64,000 nucleotides of DNA from Leuctra nigra (GCA_934045905.1 OW203762.1:1302001-1366000); one strand, 5' to 3'. Shown: positions 12,971-27,240, numbered from the stretch's first letter. A program made the numbers and translations. The notes: generated by a model not told the origin, from the letters alone.

Positions 12971-13350
12971 AAGAGGCTGTGAACCATCAAACCAAAGCCG
13001 ATAGATTTGATATATTATATTTTCTCGGGAAATAATTGTCCTTCGTTTTTTTATTTATTTTAGTTGTGTGTATTGAGTCATGTAAACGACGTCAAGTTAC
13101 TGTTGATAATGTTTTAAACATCATTGTTTTAATTTTCACATTGTATACTGATGTTATAGGTACCTTAGAGGTAGATGGGCGGAAGTCAATTTTAAAGTTA
13201 AGCTCACTTTAAGAAACTTCTTAAAGTGAGCTCAAAAAACAGTAATTCTGAGCTGAATTCTTCATCCAATCATAATTGTAATGATGACATGGGCCATTGT
13301 GTAATAGAATACTTCAATATAACTGTATTTCAGAGGTAACCTGGCGAAAT

Positions 13351-13434
13351 AAAAACGCGCACCCCGACTGAGAATCGAACCCAGATCCTTCGGGTTACAG
13401 GCCCTATGCTTTAACCATTAAACTACCAGGGCGC
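13351..13434 (-). tRNA. tRNA-like sequence (pseudogene or SINE head), Thr-TGT-like
   Basis: Read on the minus strand it begins GCGCCCTGGTAGTTTAATGG, an A-box-like region, and contains GGTTCGATTCT, an almost canonical B box. The acceptor arms pair at about 6 of 7 positions. The anticodon loop reads CCTGTAA, which would give TGT (Thr). A run of five T follows directly, a plausible pol III terminator. Stem mismatches favour a tRNA pseudogene or tRNA-derived SINE head over a working tRNA. Confidence 0.55.
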
Positions 13435-13766
13435 ATTCTTAATCAGCAGGTTGGGTTGCAATACAACTCTTGCGAGTCCGAGTATCTGACCATTACAACT
13501 GTATTATACTGTATTAACTGTAATAACTGTATTTGTTAACATCAGTCAAATGGTATAGGTACCTACTTGATAGAGCTTGATTACATCATTCCAAAAGTGT
13601 GCACCGAGAAATCCAAAACATATGGCCTTCCGCTCTTATACCTTCCTCTGAGGAACGGATATAATGAAGCCCACCATGTATTGGTATCACAAATGAAGAA
13701 ATGTCGTGTGTATCGGGTCACGATATAGGCGTTAGGTATATATTTTAACGGCGCATTCTGACACTA

Positions 13767-15455
13767 CTAGGAAAACGCTCAGTGTAACGCGTTGATGAGC
13801 GAGCACGGGTACGTGCAAATTCTCGAACCGGAAATGCGTACACAACGCACAGAAAACTTATAATTCCATATTGAATTGAAATATGATCACTCAATCAACA
13901 TAAAAGTATGCTTTTCATCGAAACTTGAAAATAGCATCTAAGCACCCTGGTAAATACTATAGCAAATCAGATTCAAATTCATTTCGATACTATATATAAA
14001 TCTTTATTAACAGACTCTGCCGAAAATTCGGTTGCCAAAAAGACACAGAATAACAATACAATTGAAAATATAAAAGATTAATACGGATAGAGAAAAATAT
14101 TTACATTTAAGACAAAAACTACTGACTATATAGATGGTTTTTTAAAATAGCTACTGATCTTCTAATTACTTCTAAAACTATATTACTAATTAAAACTTTT
14201 GGCAAATTATGTTTCACAATGAAATCTTAAAAAAATGATGGAATGGTTCCCTCGAGCCAATCATGAGGCCCACTATGTTGATGTCCCGGAGATCATACAT
14301 TCGCTTGTATTCCTCAACGGTAGGAAGGTAGTAGCTTCGCTTGTCCTCGTCTACTTCAGACGGCTGGTCCTTCGAAGTCTCGAAACGTATCGTTGGATCT
14401 AGAATAAGTCCATGAGACTTTAATCTGTCTATTACGATTATGTCGATACGCTTCGATCCTCCGAACACGGCACCTCTTCATGAACTTCAAATTTCTTATT
14501 GTCTCTGAAGGCATTGGCAATCATAGTTCGTACCGTATTGTGGCGAGCAATCTGGAGCAGCTCACTTTTATGGCAGAAGTTCAGGACGTGGCCAAGGGTT
14601 TCAATCTCAGTGCATTGTCTGCACTGGTATCCGCCCTGACTCCTGCTATAAAGTACTCGGACTGAAGCAACGTATACGCCGTCATTTTTAGCGCATCCCT
14701 CCATTCATTACACGTTAGTCCATTCTTCTTTTTGACCCAACTGTTAGCTGGAGTGTATTCCTTGTAAAGGACGACACCCCTACCCTTCTGTTTTAGTTGG
14801 CACCAGCGCTCGAATTCTTCATTTCTCAGGTGTTCACGAATTGCTGATGGTTTCGGTTTTTCTGAATTTTCTCGGGTCGGAATATCTTATAACTTTATTC
14901 ACAGCTTTGTAGCGCAGTCCTCCTGGTATCTAGTCAAATCTCGAGTAGAAGCTCCCAACTCGTTCCTGGAGGTCTCCAAGACGTTACAAACATTGTAATG
15001 CAAGGATATGGGCTTCCCATTTGGCTCTGAACAAATGTAACCCCTTGTACTTGTTTGGAGAGTAAAGTATGCGGTCAGGAGTATCCCCAGGTAGACAAAG
15101 AATGTCTTTTATGGCGCTTCTAATAATTACTGACAGATATTAAAAATTTCAATAAGTGCATACGTTCTTAACTGATTGAGATAAAATTTGGTAAAATAAG
15201 AGACATTGTTGGTCTTAATGATCATGCAAAATATGAGTATTATCAGAACTATATCGAAGACCGTTTTCATTTTTCAGCCTATGAAGAGATATTTATTTAA
15301 ATTTTAACCAATAAATGGATTTCAAAAGAAATTAAGGTCAGCAAACAGAAAAGGTTATATCTACATGTGTACAAAATTTCAGATCGATCAGTGAAACGGT
15401 GCGACTTCCATTGCTCCAGATAGCAGCCAAAAATATAAACAAAATTACAAAAAAA

Positions 15456-15486
<31 letters not shown>

Positions 15487-15538
15487 CAGAGGTCCGTGTC
15501 AAAAGAGTCAAAAGGAGACGCTCGCTTCGCTCGCTCAA
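13767..15538 (-). mobile_element. Helitron-like element (copy a)
   Basis: On the minus strand the 5' end is A|TTGAGCGAGCGAAGCGAGCG (15538) and the 3' end is GCGTTTTCCTAG|T (13767). Near the 3' end CGCTCA and TGAGCG flank AACGCGTT and can form a hairpin about 10 nt from the CTAG terminus. Insertion between A and T, a CTAG end, a subterminal hairpin and no target duplication are Helitron hallmarks; the TT rather than TC 5' end is unusual. Copies at 16463, 31264 and 38499 have the same ends. No RepHel helicase is present, so it is non-autonomous. It contains an R2-type retrotransposon fragment. Confidence 0.7.
14215..15150 (-). pseudogene. Decayed R2-type non-LTR retrotransposon fragment (RT C-terminus plus endonuclease)
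   Basis: Reading frames on the minus strand, interrupted by stops and frameshifts, show the C-terminal part of an R2-like protein. In order: a GLHLFRAKWEAHIL-type segment after the reverse transcriptase; a zinc knuckle (CRQC...ETLGHVLNFC, about 14540-14620); and a restriction-like endonuclease region with RIDIIVID and ILDPTIRFETSKDQPSEVDE (about 14290-14470). The knuckle and endonuclease are in different frames. Stops occur after ILALQC and in FYSRFD. The polymerase core is absent. Family assignment is from remembered motifs of RLE-bearing non-LTR elements. It is fully contained in Helitron-like copy a and shares its orientation. Confidence 0.8.
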
Positions 15539-15838
15539 TAATGTATTTGTATTTTTTACTTACTAATACAAGGTTTACATTTGGATCTCCAAAATGTGGA
15601 GACTTATAGAATTTATTTACCATAATAGGTATGATTAAATTGCCTTCCTTCGTTTCTCATTTACGTATTTTGTTGGGCATTTGGTCTGCTTAGTGCTAAC
15701 GACGTAACGTGTCGAAGCACACTCTGCTTACAAATATTGCTGTCGTTTTATATTTACGCATTTCTCACTGGTGCGCATTGGTCATGTTTTACATGACGGG
15801 ACCCTCTATTATATTAGATTGACGGCCAGTTCATCATA

Positions 15839-16462
15839 ACAATACACAGCCTAAATACAGCAATACACCGCCTAAATACAGCAATACACAACCTAAATAC
15901 AGCAATACACCCCCTAAATACAGCAATTAACCACCTAAATACAGCATTACACCGCCTAAATACAGCAATACACAACCTAAATACAGCAATATACAGCCAA
16001 AATACAGCAATACACCGCCTAAATACAGCATTACACAGCCTAAATACAGCAATACACAACCTAAATACAGCGATACACCGCCTAAATACAGCAATACACC
16101 GTCTCAATACAGCAATACACCGCCTAAATACAGCAATACACAACCTAAATACAGCAATACACAGCCAAAATACAGCAATACACAATCTAAATACAGCAAT
16201 ACACAGCCAAAATACAGCAATTCACCGCCTAAATATAGCATTACACCGCCTAAATACAGCAATACTCAACCAAAATACAGCAATACACAGCCAAAATACA
16301 GCAATACACCGGCTAAATACAGCATTACACCGCCTAAATACAGCAATACACCGCCTAAATACAGCAATACACAGCCTAAATACAGCAATACACCGCCTAA
16401 ATACAGCATTAACCGCCTAAATACAGCAATACACCGCCTAAATACAGCAATACACAACCTAA
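15839..16462. repeat. 21-bp satellite, segment 1
   Basis: The monomer is approximately CCTAAATACAGCAATACACCG, with common variants ending CACAG or CACAA. This is the first part of a long array, cut by a Helitron-like insertion at 16463. Minus-strand open frames of CIAVFRR heptads are artefacts of the 21-bp period. Confidence 0.95.
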
Positions 16463-18132
16463 TTGAGCGAGCGTCACCATTTAGCTCTTTGAGACACTTT
16501 CTCTGTTTTTTTTTTTATTCTGTTGTTGCCAGACGCTACAGGTTACATTTTTCTTTCGATCGAGCTGATATTTTGCACACATGCTAACACCAATCTAATT
16601 TAGCCAGGGATTGTTTTTGAGTACAGCCCATTGATTGGTTCATTAAGCGAGCGGAGCGAGCGTCTCCACTTGACTCTTGCGGCACTTTCTCTGTGTGTTT
16701 TTTTTTTTGCTGGTTCAACCCAGGCCGCACCGGTCAACGTATCGATCTGAAATTTTGCACACACCTTCATCTCATACTAACTTAGACCTGTATAGTTTTT
16801 GAGAAAGATCCGTTCACAAATAAAAAAATCGCGTTTTCCCATATAAATAGCATTGTAGGTTCGAGGAGTCCGTTGCGGCCGCCCGATGCGCTCCATTCAA
16901 AACAACTCGGAAGCAAGCAGCTGTCTATCTATTATTGTTTGAATACGTAACAATTATTTCTTTGCGGTTAGATAATAGTTAAAGCAATACATGCGAGGTT
17001 ATACTTAGGGTTTATTTTATTATTTTTGAAAATGTAGTTAATAGGTATAGGTATTTATTGTTTATGAGAGTTTTAACATAAGCTCTTTTATACGGAACGG
17101 CAAGTAACTGTTTGGATAATGTTTCTTAAATTATGTTTGCTCATATTAGCACTTAGATAATGGCCTATTTTGTGGTTTGAATCTCTGTATTTTTTATTTA
17201 TAATAATTCCATAATACCTACGTACCTAAATACTGAAATAAATACACATGAGTGTGTATCATGTTGCAATGACTTGCAATAACTGTTGCAATAACTTGCA
17301 ATGAGAAGCAAATTCAGCTATTTTTTATATAATTTAGTGGATCGTGCTTCTAGATTTCAGTTGTTTTAGGTATATTATTGCCGGCTTTTAAGGAATTATG
17401 GTTCGAGGTTTTGCACGTATCCGTGCTCGCTTATCAACGCGTCATTTCGTCTTATTGGTCGAAAATCAAAATGGTCCGATCAAGTTCAAATTTTGCATGG
17501 CCATTAAGATTATCATGTTCAATTATTTTATAGATTTTCAGCCCAACCAGTAGAGTAATTATGCACTTATTGTCATTTTTTAAGTTTCAAACTGTCAGAA
17601 ATGACATTTCAAAACAGAAATTCCACTGCATTCTGGGTTGCTCTATGTAGCAAGCCAAGTATGTAGATGGCTTTTCTCAATATCAATGTAAGACAGATTC
17701 TTATGTTGATTGGATCACATTGCAATACATAATGTAGTCAATATGCAATGTAGGTATTATTATACATGGGTATAGGTACCTATTTAAATAATTTATTTTA
17801 GGATATGGATTGTGTTTCACGCAGTTATAAAAACAGCGTTTCGTCTAGATAGCATCTTATTTTACACATTTCCAGCTAAATCAGTCAAGAATTTACAGAC
17901 TTATTGCTCTATTAAGTGTTTTGAATATCTGTCCAAAGAGATTGATGGAAAAGTATCATATTCATGGTACATTGATCTGTTATTCAATTGTTCCAGATTG
18001 TTTACGGGAAGTTGCAAGGAAAAATGGTAATAATGTAGTTAGTTATCTTTGATTGAATGGATAGTGCTCGATTAGCGATGTCGTGCGCGTCGGTGCTCGC
18101 TCTTCAACGCGTTACACGGAGCGTTTTCCTAG
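16463..18132 (+). mobile_element. Helitron-like element (copy b) inserted in the 21-bp satellite
   Basis: The 5' end CTAA|TTGAGCGAGCGTCACC and 3' end GCGTTTTCCTAG|TTACAGC interrupt satellite monomers cleanly, so the insertion site is A|T within the array. A second 5'-like end (TTAAGCGAGCGGAGCGAGCG at about 16643) and a partial 3'-like block (GTGCTCGCTTATCAACGCG near 17425) suggest a nested or tandem copy inside. No coding sequence was recognised. Confidence 0.75.
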
Positions 18133-19905
18133 TTACAGCAATACACCGCCTAAATACAGCAATACACAACCAATTTACAGCAAAACACAGCCTAAATACA
18201 GCATAACACCGCCTATATACAGCTATACACCGCCTTAATACAGCAATACACAGCCTAAATACAGCATTACACCGCCTAAATACAGCAATACACCGCCTAA
18301 ATACAGCAATACAAAGCCTAAATACAGCAATACACCGCCTAAATACAGCAATACACCGCCTAAATACAGCAATACACAGCCTTAATACAGCAATACACAA
18401 CCTTAATACAGCAATACACCGCCTAAATACAGCATTACACCGCCCAATACAGCAATACACAGCCTAAAAACAGCAAAACACAGCCTAAATACAGCAATAC
18501 ACAACCTTAATACAGCAATACACCGCCTAAATACAGCAATACACCGCCTAAATACAGCAATACACAGCCTAAATACAGCAATACACAGCCTAAATACAGC
18601 AATACACAGCCTAAATACAGCAATACACCGCCTAAATACAGCAATACACCGCCTTAATACAGCAATACACAGCCTTAATACAGCAATACACCGCCTAAAA
18701 ACAGCAATACACCGCCTAAATACAGCAGTACACAGCCTAAATACAGCATAACACCGCCTAAATAGAGCAATACACCGCCTAAATACAGCAATACCCCCCC
18801 TAAATACAGCAATGCACCACCTAAATACACCATTACACCGCCTAAATACAGCAATACACAGCCTAAATACAGCAATACACCGTCTAAATACAGCAATTCA
18901 CCCCCTAAATTCAGCATAACACCGCCTTAATACAGCAATACACCGCCTTAATACAGCAATTCACCAACCTAATACAGCAATACACCGCCATAATACAGCA
19001 ATACACAGCCTTAATACAGCAATACACCCCCTTAATACAGCATAACACCGCCTAAATACAGCAATACACCGCCTAAATACAGGAATACACCGCTTTAATA
19101 CAGCAATACACCAACTTATTACAGCAAAACACCGCCTAAATACAGCAATACACCGCCTAAATACAGCAATACACAGCCTAAATACAGCAATACACCGCCT
19201 AAATACAGCAATTCACCAACCTAATACAGCAATACACCACCTAAATACAGCAATACACAGCCTAAATACAGCAATACACCCCCTAAATACAGCATAACAC
19301 CGCCTAAATACAGCAATACACCGCCTAAATACAGTGATACACCGCCTCAGTACAGCAATACACCGCCTAAATACAGGAATACACCGCTTTAATACAGCAA
19401 TACACTAACTTATTACAGCAATACACCCCCTAAATACAGCATAACACCGCCTAAATACAGTGATACACCGCCTAAATACAGCAATACACCGCCTAAATAC
19501 AGCAATACACAGCCTAAATACAACATAACACCGCCTAAATACAGCATTACACCGCCTAAATACAGCAATACACAACCTAAATACAGCAATACACCGCTTA
19601 AATACAGCAATACATGGCCTAAATACAGAAATACACAACCTAAATACAGCAGAACACCGCCTAAATACAGCAATACACAGCCTAAATTCAGCAATACACC
19701 CCCTAAATACAGCATAACACCGCCTAAATACAGCTATACACCGCCTAAATACAGTGATACACCGCCTAAATACAGCAATACACCCCCTAAATACAGCATA
19801 ACACCGCCTAAATACAGCATTACACCGCCTTAATACAGCAATACACCGCCTTAATACAGCAATACACCACATAAATACAGCAATACACCCCCTAAATACA
19901 GCAAT
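18133..19905. repeat. 21-bp satellite, segment 2
   Basis: Continuation of the CCTAAATACAGCAATACACCG-type array. Monomers vary at a few positions (CAATAC, CATTAC, CATAAC, TGATAC), and runs of variant types recur in order, giving higher-order structure. Confidence 0.95.
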
Positions 19906-20217
19906 GCAATAATTTGTATCTCATATTTTATGCGTGCAATCAGTTTCGGCCGAATATAAACCGATTTTGAAAATTAAAAAATGTCTTTCATCTACGTTCA
20001 ATATGACATTCATTTTCGAGGTCAAAAGTATCAAAATCGCAATTCCCTAAACATTTTAAAAATCCTTATCGTCTAATAAAGCGCATAAATGGACGGGTTA
20101 ACTGCTCATTCTTGGCAATCGAGCGCTTGAATAGAAGCCCGTGCTCGGGAAGGCTCGGGATGGGTCGAGACGCAGATATTTGCGAATATACCTGGGTATC
20201 ACGACTCCTTGATTCGT
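19906..20217. repeat. Non-monomeric spacer in satellite, copy 1
   Basis: About 312 bp of unrelated sequence (starting AATTTGTATCTCATATTTTA) interrupts the array. A nearly identical copy occurs at 22901-23212, offset by 2995 bp, so this spacer was duplicated with its flanking monomers. Content not recognised. Confidence 0.9.
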
Positions 20218-22900
20218 ACTTTAAATACAGTGATACACCGCCTCAGTACAGCAATACACCGCTATAATACAGGAATACAACGCCATAATACAGTTATACA
20301 CCAACTTAATACTGCAATACACCGCCTAAATACAGCAATACACCGCCTAAATACAGCAATACACAGCCTAAATACAGCTATACACCGCCTAAATACAGCA
20401 ATACACAGCCTAAATACAGCAATACACCGCCTAAATACAGTAATACCCCGCCTCAGTACAGCAATACACCGCTTTAATACAGGAATACACCGCCATAATA
20501 CAGTTATACACCAACTTAATACAGCAATACACCGCCTAAATACAGCAATACACAGCCTAAATACAGCAATACACCGCCTAAATACAGCATAACACAGCCT
20601 AAATACAGCTATACACCGCCTAAATACAGTGATACACCGCCTAAATACAGCAATACACCCCCTAAATACAGTGATACACCGCCTCAGTACAGCAATACAC
20701 CGCTTTAATACAGGAATACAAGACCATAATACAGTTATACACCAACTTAATACAGCAATACACAGCCTTAATACAGCAATACACCGCCTAAATACAGCAA
20801 TACACAGCCTAAATACAGCAATACACCGCCTTATAACAGCAGTACACAGCCTAAATACAGCAATACACCGTCTAAATACAGCATAACACCGCCTAAATAC
20901 AGCAATACACCGCCTTAATACAGCAATACACAGCCTAAAAACAGCATAACACAGCCTAAATACAGCAATACACCCCCTAAATACAGCAATACACCGTCTA
21001 AATACAGCAATACACCCCCTAAATACAGCAATACACAGCCTAAATACAGCAATACACCGCCTAAATACAGCAATACACAGCCTAAATACAGCAATACACC
21101 TCCTAAATACAGCAATACACCCGCTTAATACAGCAATACACCGCCTCAATACAGCAATACACAGCCTTAATACATCATTACACCGCCTTAATACAGCATT
21201 AAACAGCCTAAATAAAGCAATACACAACCTTAATACAGCAATACACCGCCTAAATACAGCATTACACCGCCCAATACAGCAATACTCAGCCTAAATACAG
21301 CAATACACCGCCTAAATACAGCAATACACAGCCTAAATACAGCAATACACAGCCTATATACAGCAAAACACCGCCTAAATACAGCTATACACCACCTAAA
21401 TACAGCAATACACCGCCTAAAAACAGCAATACACCGCCATAATACAGCAATACACAGCCTAAATACAGCAAATTACCGCCTGAATAGAGCAATACACCGA
21501 CTAAATACAGCAATACACCCCCTAAATACAGCATAACACCGCCTAAATACAGCATTACACCGCCTTAATACAGCAATACACCGCCTTAATACAGCAATTA
21601 ACCACATAAATACAGCAATACACCCCCTAAATACAGCAATGCACCACCTAAATACAGCATTACACCGCCTAAATACAGCAATACACCGCCTAAATACAGC
21701 AATACACAGCCTAAATACAGCAATACACCGCCTCAATACAGCAATTCACCCCCTAAATACAGCATAACACCGCCTTAATACAGCAATACACCGCCTCAAT
21801 ACAGCAATACACAGCCTAAATACAGCAATACACCCCCTTAATACAGCATATCAATGCCTAAAAACAGCAATACACCGCTTAAATACAGGAAAACACCGCT
21901 TTAATACAGCAATACACAAACTTATTACAGCAATACACCGCCTAAATACAGCAAAACACCGCCAAAAAAAAGCAATTCACCCCCTAAATACAGCATAACA
22001 CCGCCTTAATACAGCAATACACCGCCTTAATACAGCAATTCACCAACCTTATACAGCAATACACCCCCTAAATACAGCATAACAACGCCTAAATACAGCA
22101 ATACACCGCCTAAATAAAGTGATACACCGCCTCAGTACAGCAATACACCACCTAAATACAGGAATACACCGCTTTAATACAGCAATACACCTACTTATTA
22201 CAGCAATACACCCCCTAAATACAGCATAACACCGCCTAAATACAGTGATACACCGCCTAAATACAGCAATACATCGCCTAAATACAGCAATACAGAGCCT
22301 AAATACAGCATATCACCGCCTAAATACAGCATTACACCGCCTAAATACAGCAATACACAACCTAAATACAGCAATACACCGCCTAAATACAGTGATACAC
22401 CGCCACAGTACAGCAATACACCGCCTAAATACAGGAATACACCGCTTTAATACAGCAATACACTAACTTATTACAGCAATACACCCCCTAAATACAGCAT
22501 AACACCGCCTAAATACAGTGATACACCGCCTAAATACAGCAATACACCGCCTAAATACAGCAATACACCGCCTAAATACAGCATAACACCGCTTAAATAC
22601 AGCAATACATGGCCTAAATACAGCAATACACAACCTTAATACAGCAGAACACCGCCTAAATACAGCAATACACAGCCTAAATTCAGCAATACACCCCCTA
22701 AATACGGCACAACACCGCCTAAATACAGCTATATACCGCCTAAATACAGTGATACACCGCCTAAATACAGCAATACACCCCCTAAATACAGCATAACACC
22801 GCCTAAATACAGCATTACACCGCCTTAATACAGCAATACACCGCCTTAATACAGCAATACACCACATAAATACAGTAATACACCCCCTAAATACAGCAAT
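20218..22900. repeat. 21-bp satellite, segment 3
   Basis: Further monomers including a distinctive variant series (GTGATACACCGCCTCAGTAC, then GCTTTAATACAGGAATACAC, then CCATAATACAGTTATACACC) that recurs several times as a multi-monomer unit. Open frames up to 321 codons exist on the minus strand only because the monomer is 21 bp. Confidence 0.95.
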
Positions 22901-23212
22901 GCAATAATTTGTATCTCATATTTTATGCGTGCAATCAGTTTCGGCCGAATATAAACCGATTTTAAAAATTAAAAAATGTCTTTCATCTACGTTCAATATG
23001 ACATTCATTTTCGAGGTCAAAAGTATCAAAATCGCAATTCCCTAAACATTTTGAAAATCCTTATCGTCTAATGAAGCGCATAAATGGACGGGTTAACTGC
23101 TCATTCTTGGCAATCGAGCGCTTGAATAGAAGCCCGTGCTCGGGAAGGCTCGGGATGGGTCGAGACGCAGATATTTGCGAATATACCTGGGTATCACGAT
23201 TCCTTGATTCGT
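22901..23212. repeat. Non-monomeric spacer in satellite, copy 2
   Basis: Almost identical to 19906-20217 (a few substitutions such as GATTTTAAAA for GATTTTGAAA). It marks a segmental duplication of roughly 3 kb within the satellite. Confidence 0.9.
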
Positions 23213-26200
23213 ACTTTAAATACAGTGATACACCGCCTCAGTACAGCAAAACACCGCTATAATACAGGAATACACCGCCATAATACAGTTATACACCAAC
23301 TTAATACAGCAATACACCGCCTAAATACAGCAATACACCGCCTAAATACAGCAATACACAGCCTAAATACAGCTATACACCGCCTAAATACAGCAATACA
23401 CAGCATAAATACAGCAATACACCGCCTAAATACAGTGATACCCCGCCTCAGTACAGCAATACACCGCTTTAATACAGGAATACACCGCCATAATACAGTT
23501 ATACACCAACTTAATACAGCAATACACCGCCTAAATACAGCAATACACCGCCTAAATACAGCAATACACAGCCTAAATACAGCAATACACCGCCTAAATA
23601 CAGCATAACACCGCCTAACTACAGCTATACACCGCCTAAATACAGTGATACACCGCCTAAATACAGCAATACACCCCCTAAATACAGTGATACACCGCCT
23701 CAGTACAGCAATACACCGCTTTAATACAGGAATACACCGCCATAATACAGTTATACACCAACTTAAAACAGCAATACACCGCCTAAATACAGCAATACAC
23801 CGCCTAAATACAGCAATACACAGCCTAAACACAGCAATACACCGCCTAAATACAGCAAAACACCGCCTAAATACAGCAATACACCGCCTAAATACAGCAA
23901 TACACCGCCTTAATACAGCAATACACTGCCTAAATACAGCAAAACACAGCCTAAATACAGCAATACACCCCCTTAATACAGCATAACAATGCCTAAATAC
24001 AGCAATACACCGCTTAAATACAGGAAAACACCGCTTTAATACAGCAATACACCAACTTATTACAGCAATACACCGCCTAAATACAGCAAAACACCGCCAA
24101 AATACAGCAATTCACCCCCTTAATACAGCATAACACCGCCTTAATACAGCAATTCACCAACCTTATACTGCAATACACCGCCTAAATACAGCAATACACA
24201 GCCTAAATACAGCAATACACCCCCTAAATACAGCAAAACAACGCCTAAATACAGCAATACACCGCCTAAATACAGCAATACACAGCCTAAATACAGCATA
24301 ACACCGCCTAAATACAGCATTACACCGCCTAAATACAGCAATACACAACCTAAATACAGCAATACACCGCTTAAATACAGCAATACACCGTCTAAATACA
24401 GCAAAACACCCCCTTAATACAGCATAACACCGCCTAAATACAGTGATACAACGCCTAAATACAGCAATACACCGCCTAAATACAGCAATACACCCCCTAA
24501 ATACAGTGATACACCGCCTCAGTACAGCAATACACCGCTTTAATACAGGAATACACCGCCATAATACAGTTATACACCAACTTAATACAGCAATACACCG
24601 CCTAAATACAGCAATACACAGCATAAAATACAGCAATACACCGCCTAAATACAGCAATACACAGCCTAAATACAGGAATACACCGCCTAAATACAGCATA
24701 ACACCGCCTAAATACAGCTATACACCGCCTAAATACAGTGATACACCGCCTAAATACAGCAATACACCCCCTAAATACAGTGATACACCGCCTCAGTACA
24801 TCAATACACCGCTTTAATACAGGAATACACCGCCATAATACAGTTATACACCAACCTAATACAGCAATACACCGCCTAAATACAGCAATACACCGCCTAA
24901 ATACAGCAATACACAGCCTAAATACAGCAATAAACCGCCTAAATACAGCAATACACAGCCTAAATACAGCAATAGACCGCCTAAATACAGGAATACACCG
25001 CTTTAATACAGCAATACACCAACTTATTACAGCAATACACCCCCAAAAACAGCATAACACCGCCTAAATACAGTGATACACCGCCTAAATACAGCAATAC
25101 ACAGCCTAAATACAGCAATACACCGCCTAAATACAGCAATACACAGCCTAAATACAGCAATACACAGCCTAAATACATCAACACACCGCCTAAATACAGC
25201 AATATTCAACCTAAATACAGCAATACACCGCTTAAATACAGTAATACATGGCCTAAATACAGCAATACACAACCTAAATACAGCAAAACACCGCCTTAAT
25301 ACAGCAATACACAGCCTAAATACATCATTACACCGCCTAAATACAGCATTAAACAGCCTAAATAAAGCAATACACAACCTTAATACAGCAATACACCGCC
25401 TAGATACAGCATTACACCGCCCAATACAGCAATACTCAGCCTAAATACAGCAAAACACCGCCTAAATACAGCAATACACAGCCTAAATACAGCAATACAC
25501 AGCCTTTATACAGCAAAACACCGCCTAAATACAGCTATACACCACCTAAATACAGCAATACACCGCCTAAAAACAGCAATACACCGCCATAATACAGCAA
25601 TACACAGCCTCAATACAGCGAATTACCGCCTGAATAGAGCAATACACCGCCTAAATACAGCAATACACCCCCTAAATACAGCATAACACCGCCTAAATAC
25701 AGCATTACACCGCCTTAATACAGCAATACACCGCCTTAATACAGCAATAAACCACATAAATACAGCAATACACCCCCTAAATACAGCAATGCACCACCTA
25801 AATACAGCATTACACCGCCTAAATACAGCAATACACCGCCTCAATACAGCAATTCACCCCCTAAATACAGCATAACACCGCCTTAATACAGCAATACACC
25901 GCCTCAATACAGCAATACACAGCCTAAATACAGCAATACACCCCCTTAATACAGCATAACAATGCCTAAATACAGCAATACACCGCTTAAATACAGGAAA
26001 ACACCGCTTTAATACAGCAATACACAAACTTATTACAGCAATACACCGCCTAAATACAGCAAAACACCGCCAAAATACAGCAATTCACCCCCTAAATACA
26101 GCATAACACCGCCTTAATACAGCAATACACCGCCTTAATACAGCAATTCACCAACCTTATACAGCAATACACCGCCTAAATACAGCAAAACACAGCCTAA

Positions 26201-27027
26201 ATACAGCAATACACCCCCTTAATACAGCATAACAACGCCTAAATACAGCAATACACCGTATAAATACAGTGATACACCGCCTCAGTACAGCAATACACCG
26301 CCTAAATACAGGAATACACCGCTTTAATACAGCAATACACCAACTTATCTCAGCAATACACCCCCTAAATACAGCATAACACCGCCTAAATACAGTGATA
26401 CACCGCCTAAATACAGCAATACACCGCCTAAATACAGCAAAACACAGCCTAAATACAGCTTAACACCGTCTAAATATAGCATTACACCGCCTAAATACAG
26501 CAATACACAACCTAAATACAGCTAAACACCGCCTAAATACAGTGATACACCGCCTCAGTACAGCAATACACCGCCTAAATACAGGAATACACCGCTTTAA
26601 TACAGCAATACACTAACTTATTACAGCAATACACCCCCTAAATACAGCATAACACCGCCTAAATACAGTGATACACCGCCTAAATACAGCAATACACCGC
26701 CTAAATACAGCAATACACAGCCTAAATACAACATAACACCGCCTAAATACAGCATTACACCGCCTAAATACAGCAATATCACAACCTAAATACAGCAATA
26801 CACCGCTTAAATACAGCAATACATGGCCTAAATACAGCAATACACAACCTTAATACATCAGAACACCGCCTAAAACAGCAATACACAGCCTAAATACAGC
26901 ATTAACACCGCCTTAATACAGCAATACACCGCCTAAATACAGCAATACACCCCCTAATACAGCATAACACCGCCTAAATACAGCATTAACACCGCCTTAA
27001 TACAGCAATACACCGCCTTATACAGCA
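23213..27027. repeat. 21-bp satellite, segment 4, running into assembly gap
   Basis: Array continues to the gap. Blocks at about 21168-21640 recur at about 25313-25780 (offset near 4150 bp) and again near 25981 with an offset of 4108 bp, a 42-bp (two-monomer) difference. True array length is unknown because the assembly stops here. Confidence 0.93.
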
Positions 27028-27227
27028 NNNNNNNNNNNNNNNNNNNNNNNNNNNNNNNNNNNNNNNNNNNNNNNNNNNNNNNNNNNNNNNNNNNNNNNNN
27101 NNNNNNNNNNNNNNNNNNNNNNNNNNNNNNNNNNNNNNNNNNNNNNNNNNNNNNNNNNNNNNNNNNNNNNNNNNNNNNNNNNNNNNNNNNNNNNNNNNNN
27201 NNNNNNNNNNNNNNNNNNNNNNNNNNN
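27028..27227. other. Assembly gap, 200 N
   Basis: Exactly 200 N, probably a placeholder of unknown real size at the junction of the satellite and the Foldback-like element. Confidence 0.99.
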
Positions 27228-27240
27228 ACGTTCTGGACAG

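Noticed and set aside
20262..21227. Long minus-strand frames of CIAVFRR heptads and plus-strand HRLNTAI heptads across 15.8-27 kb
   Set aside because: The 21-bp satellite period keeps several frames open on both strands; low complexity and no gene structure.
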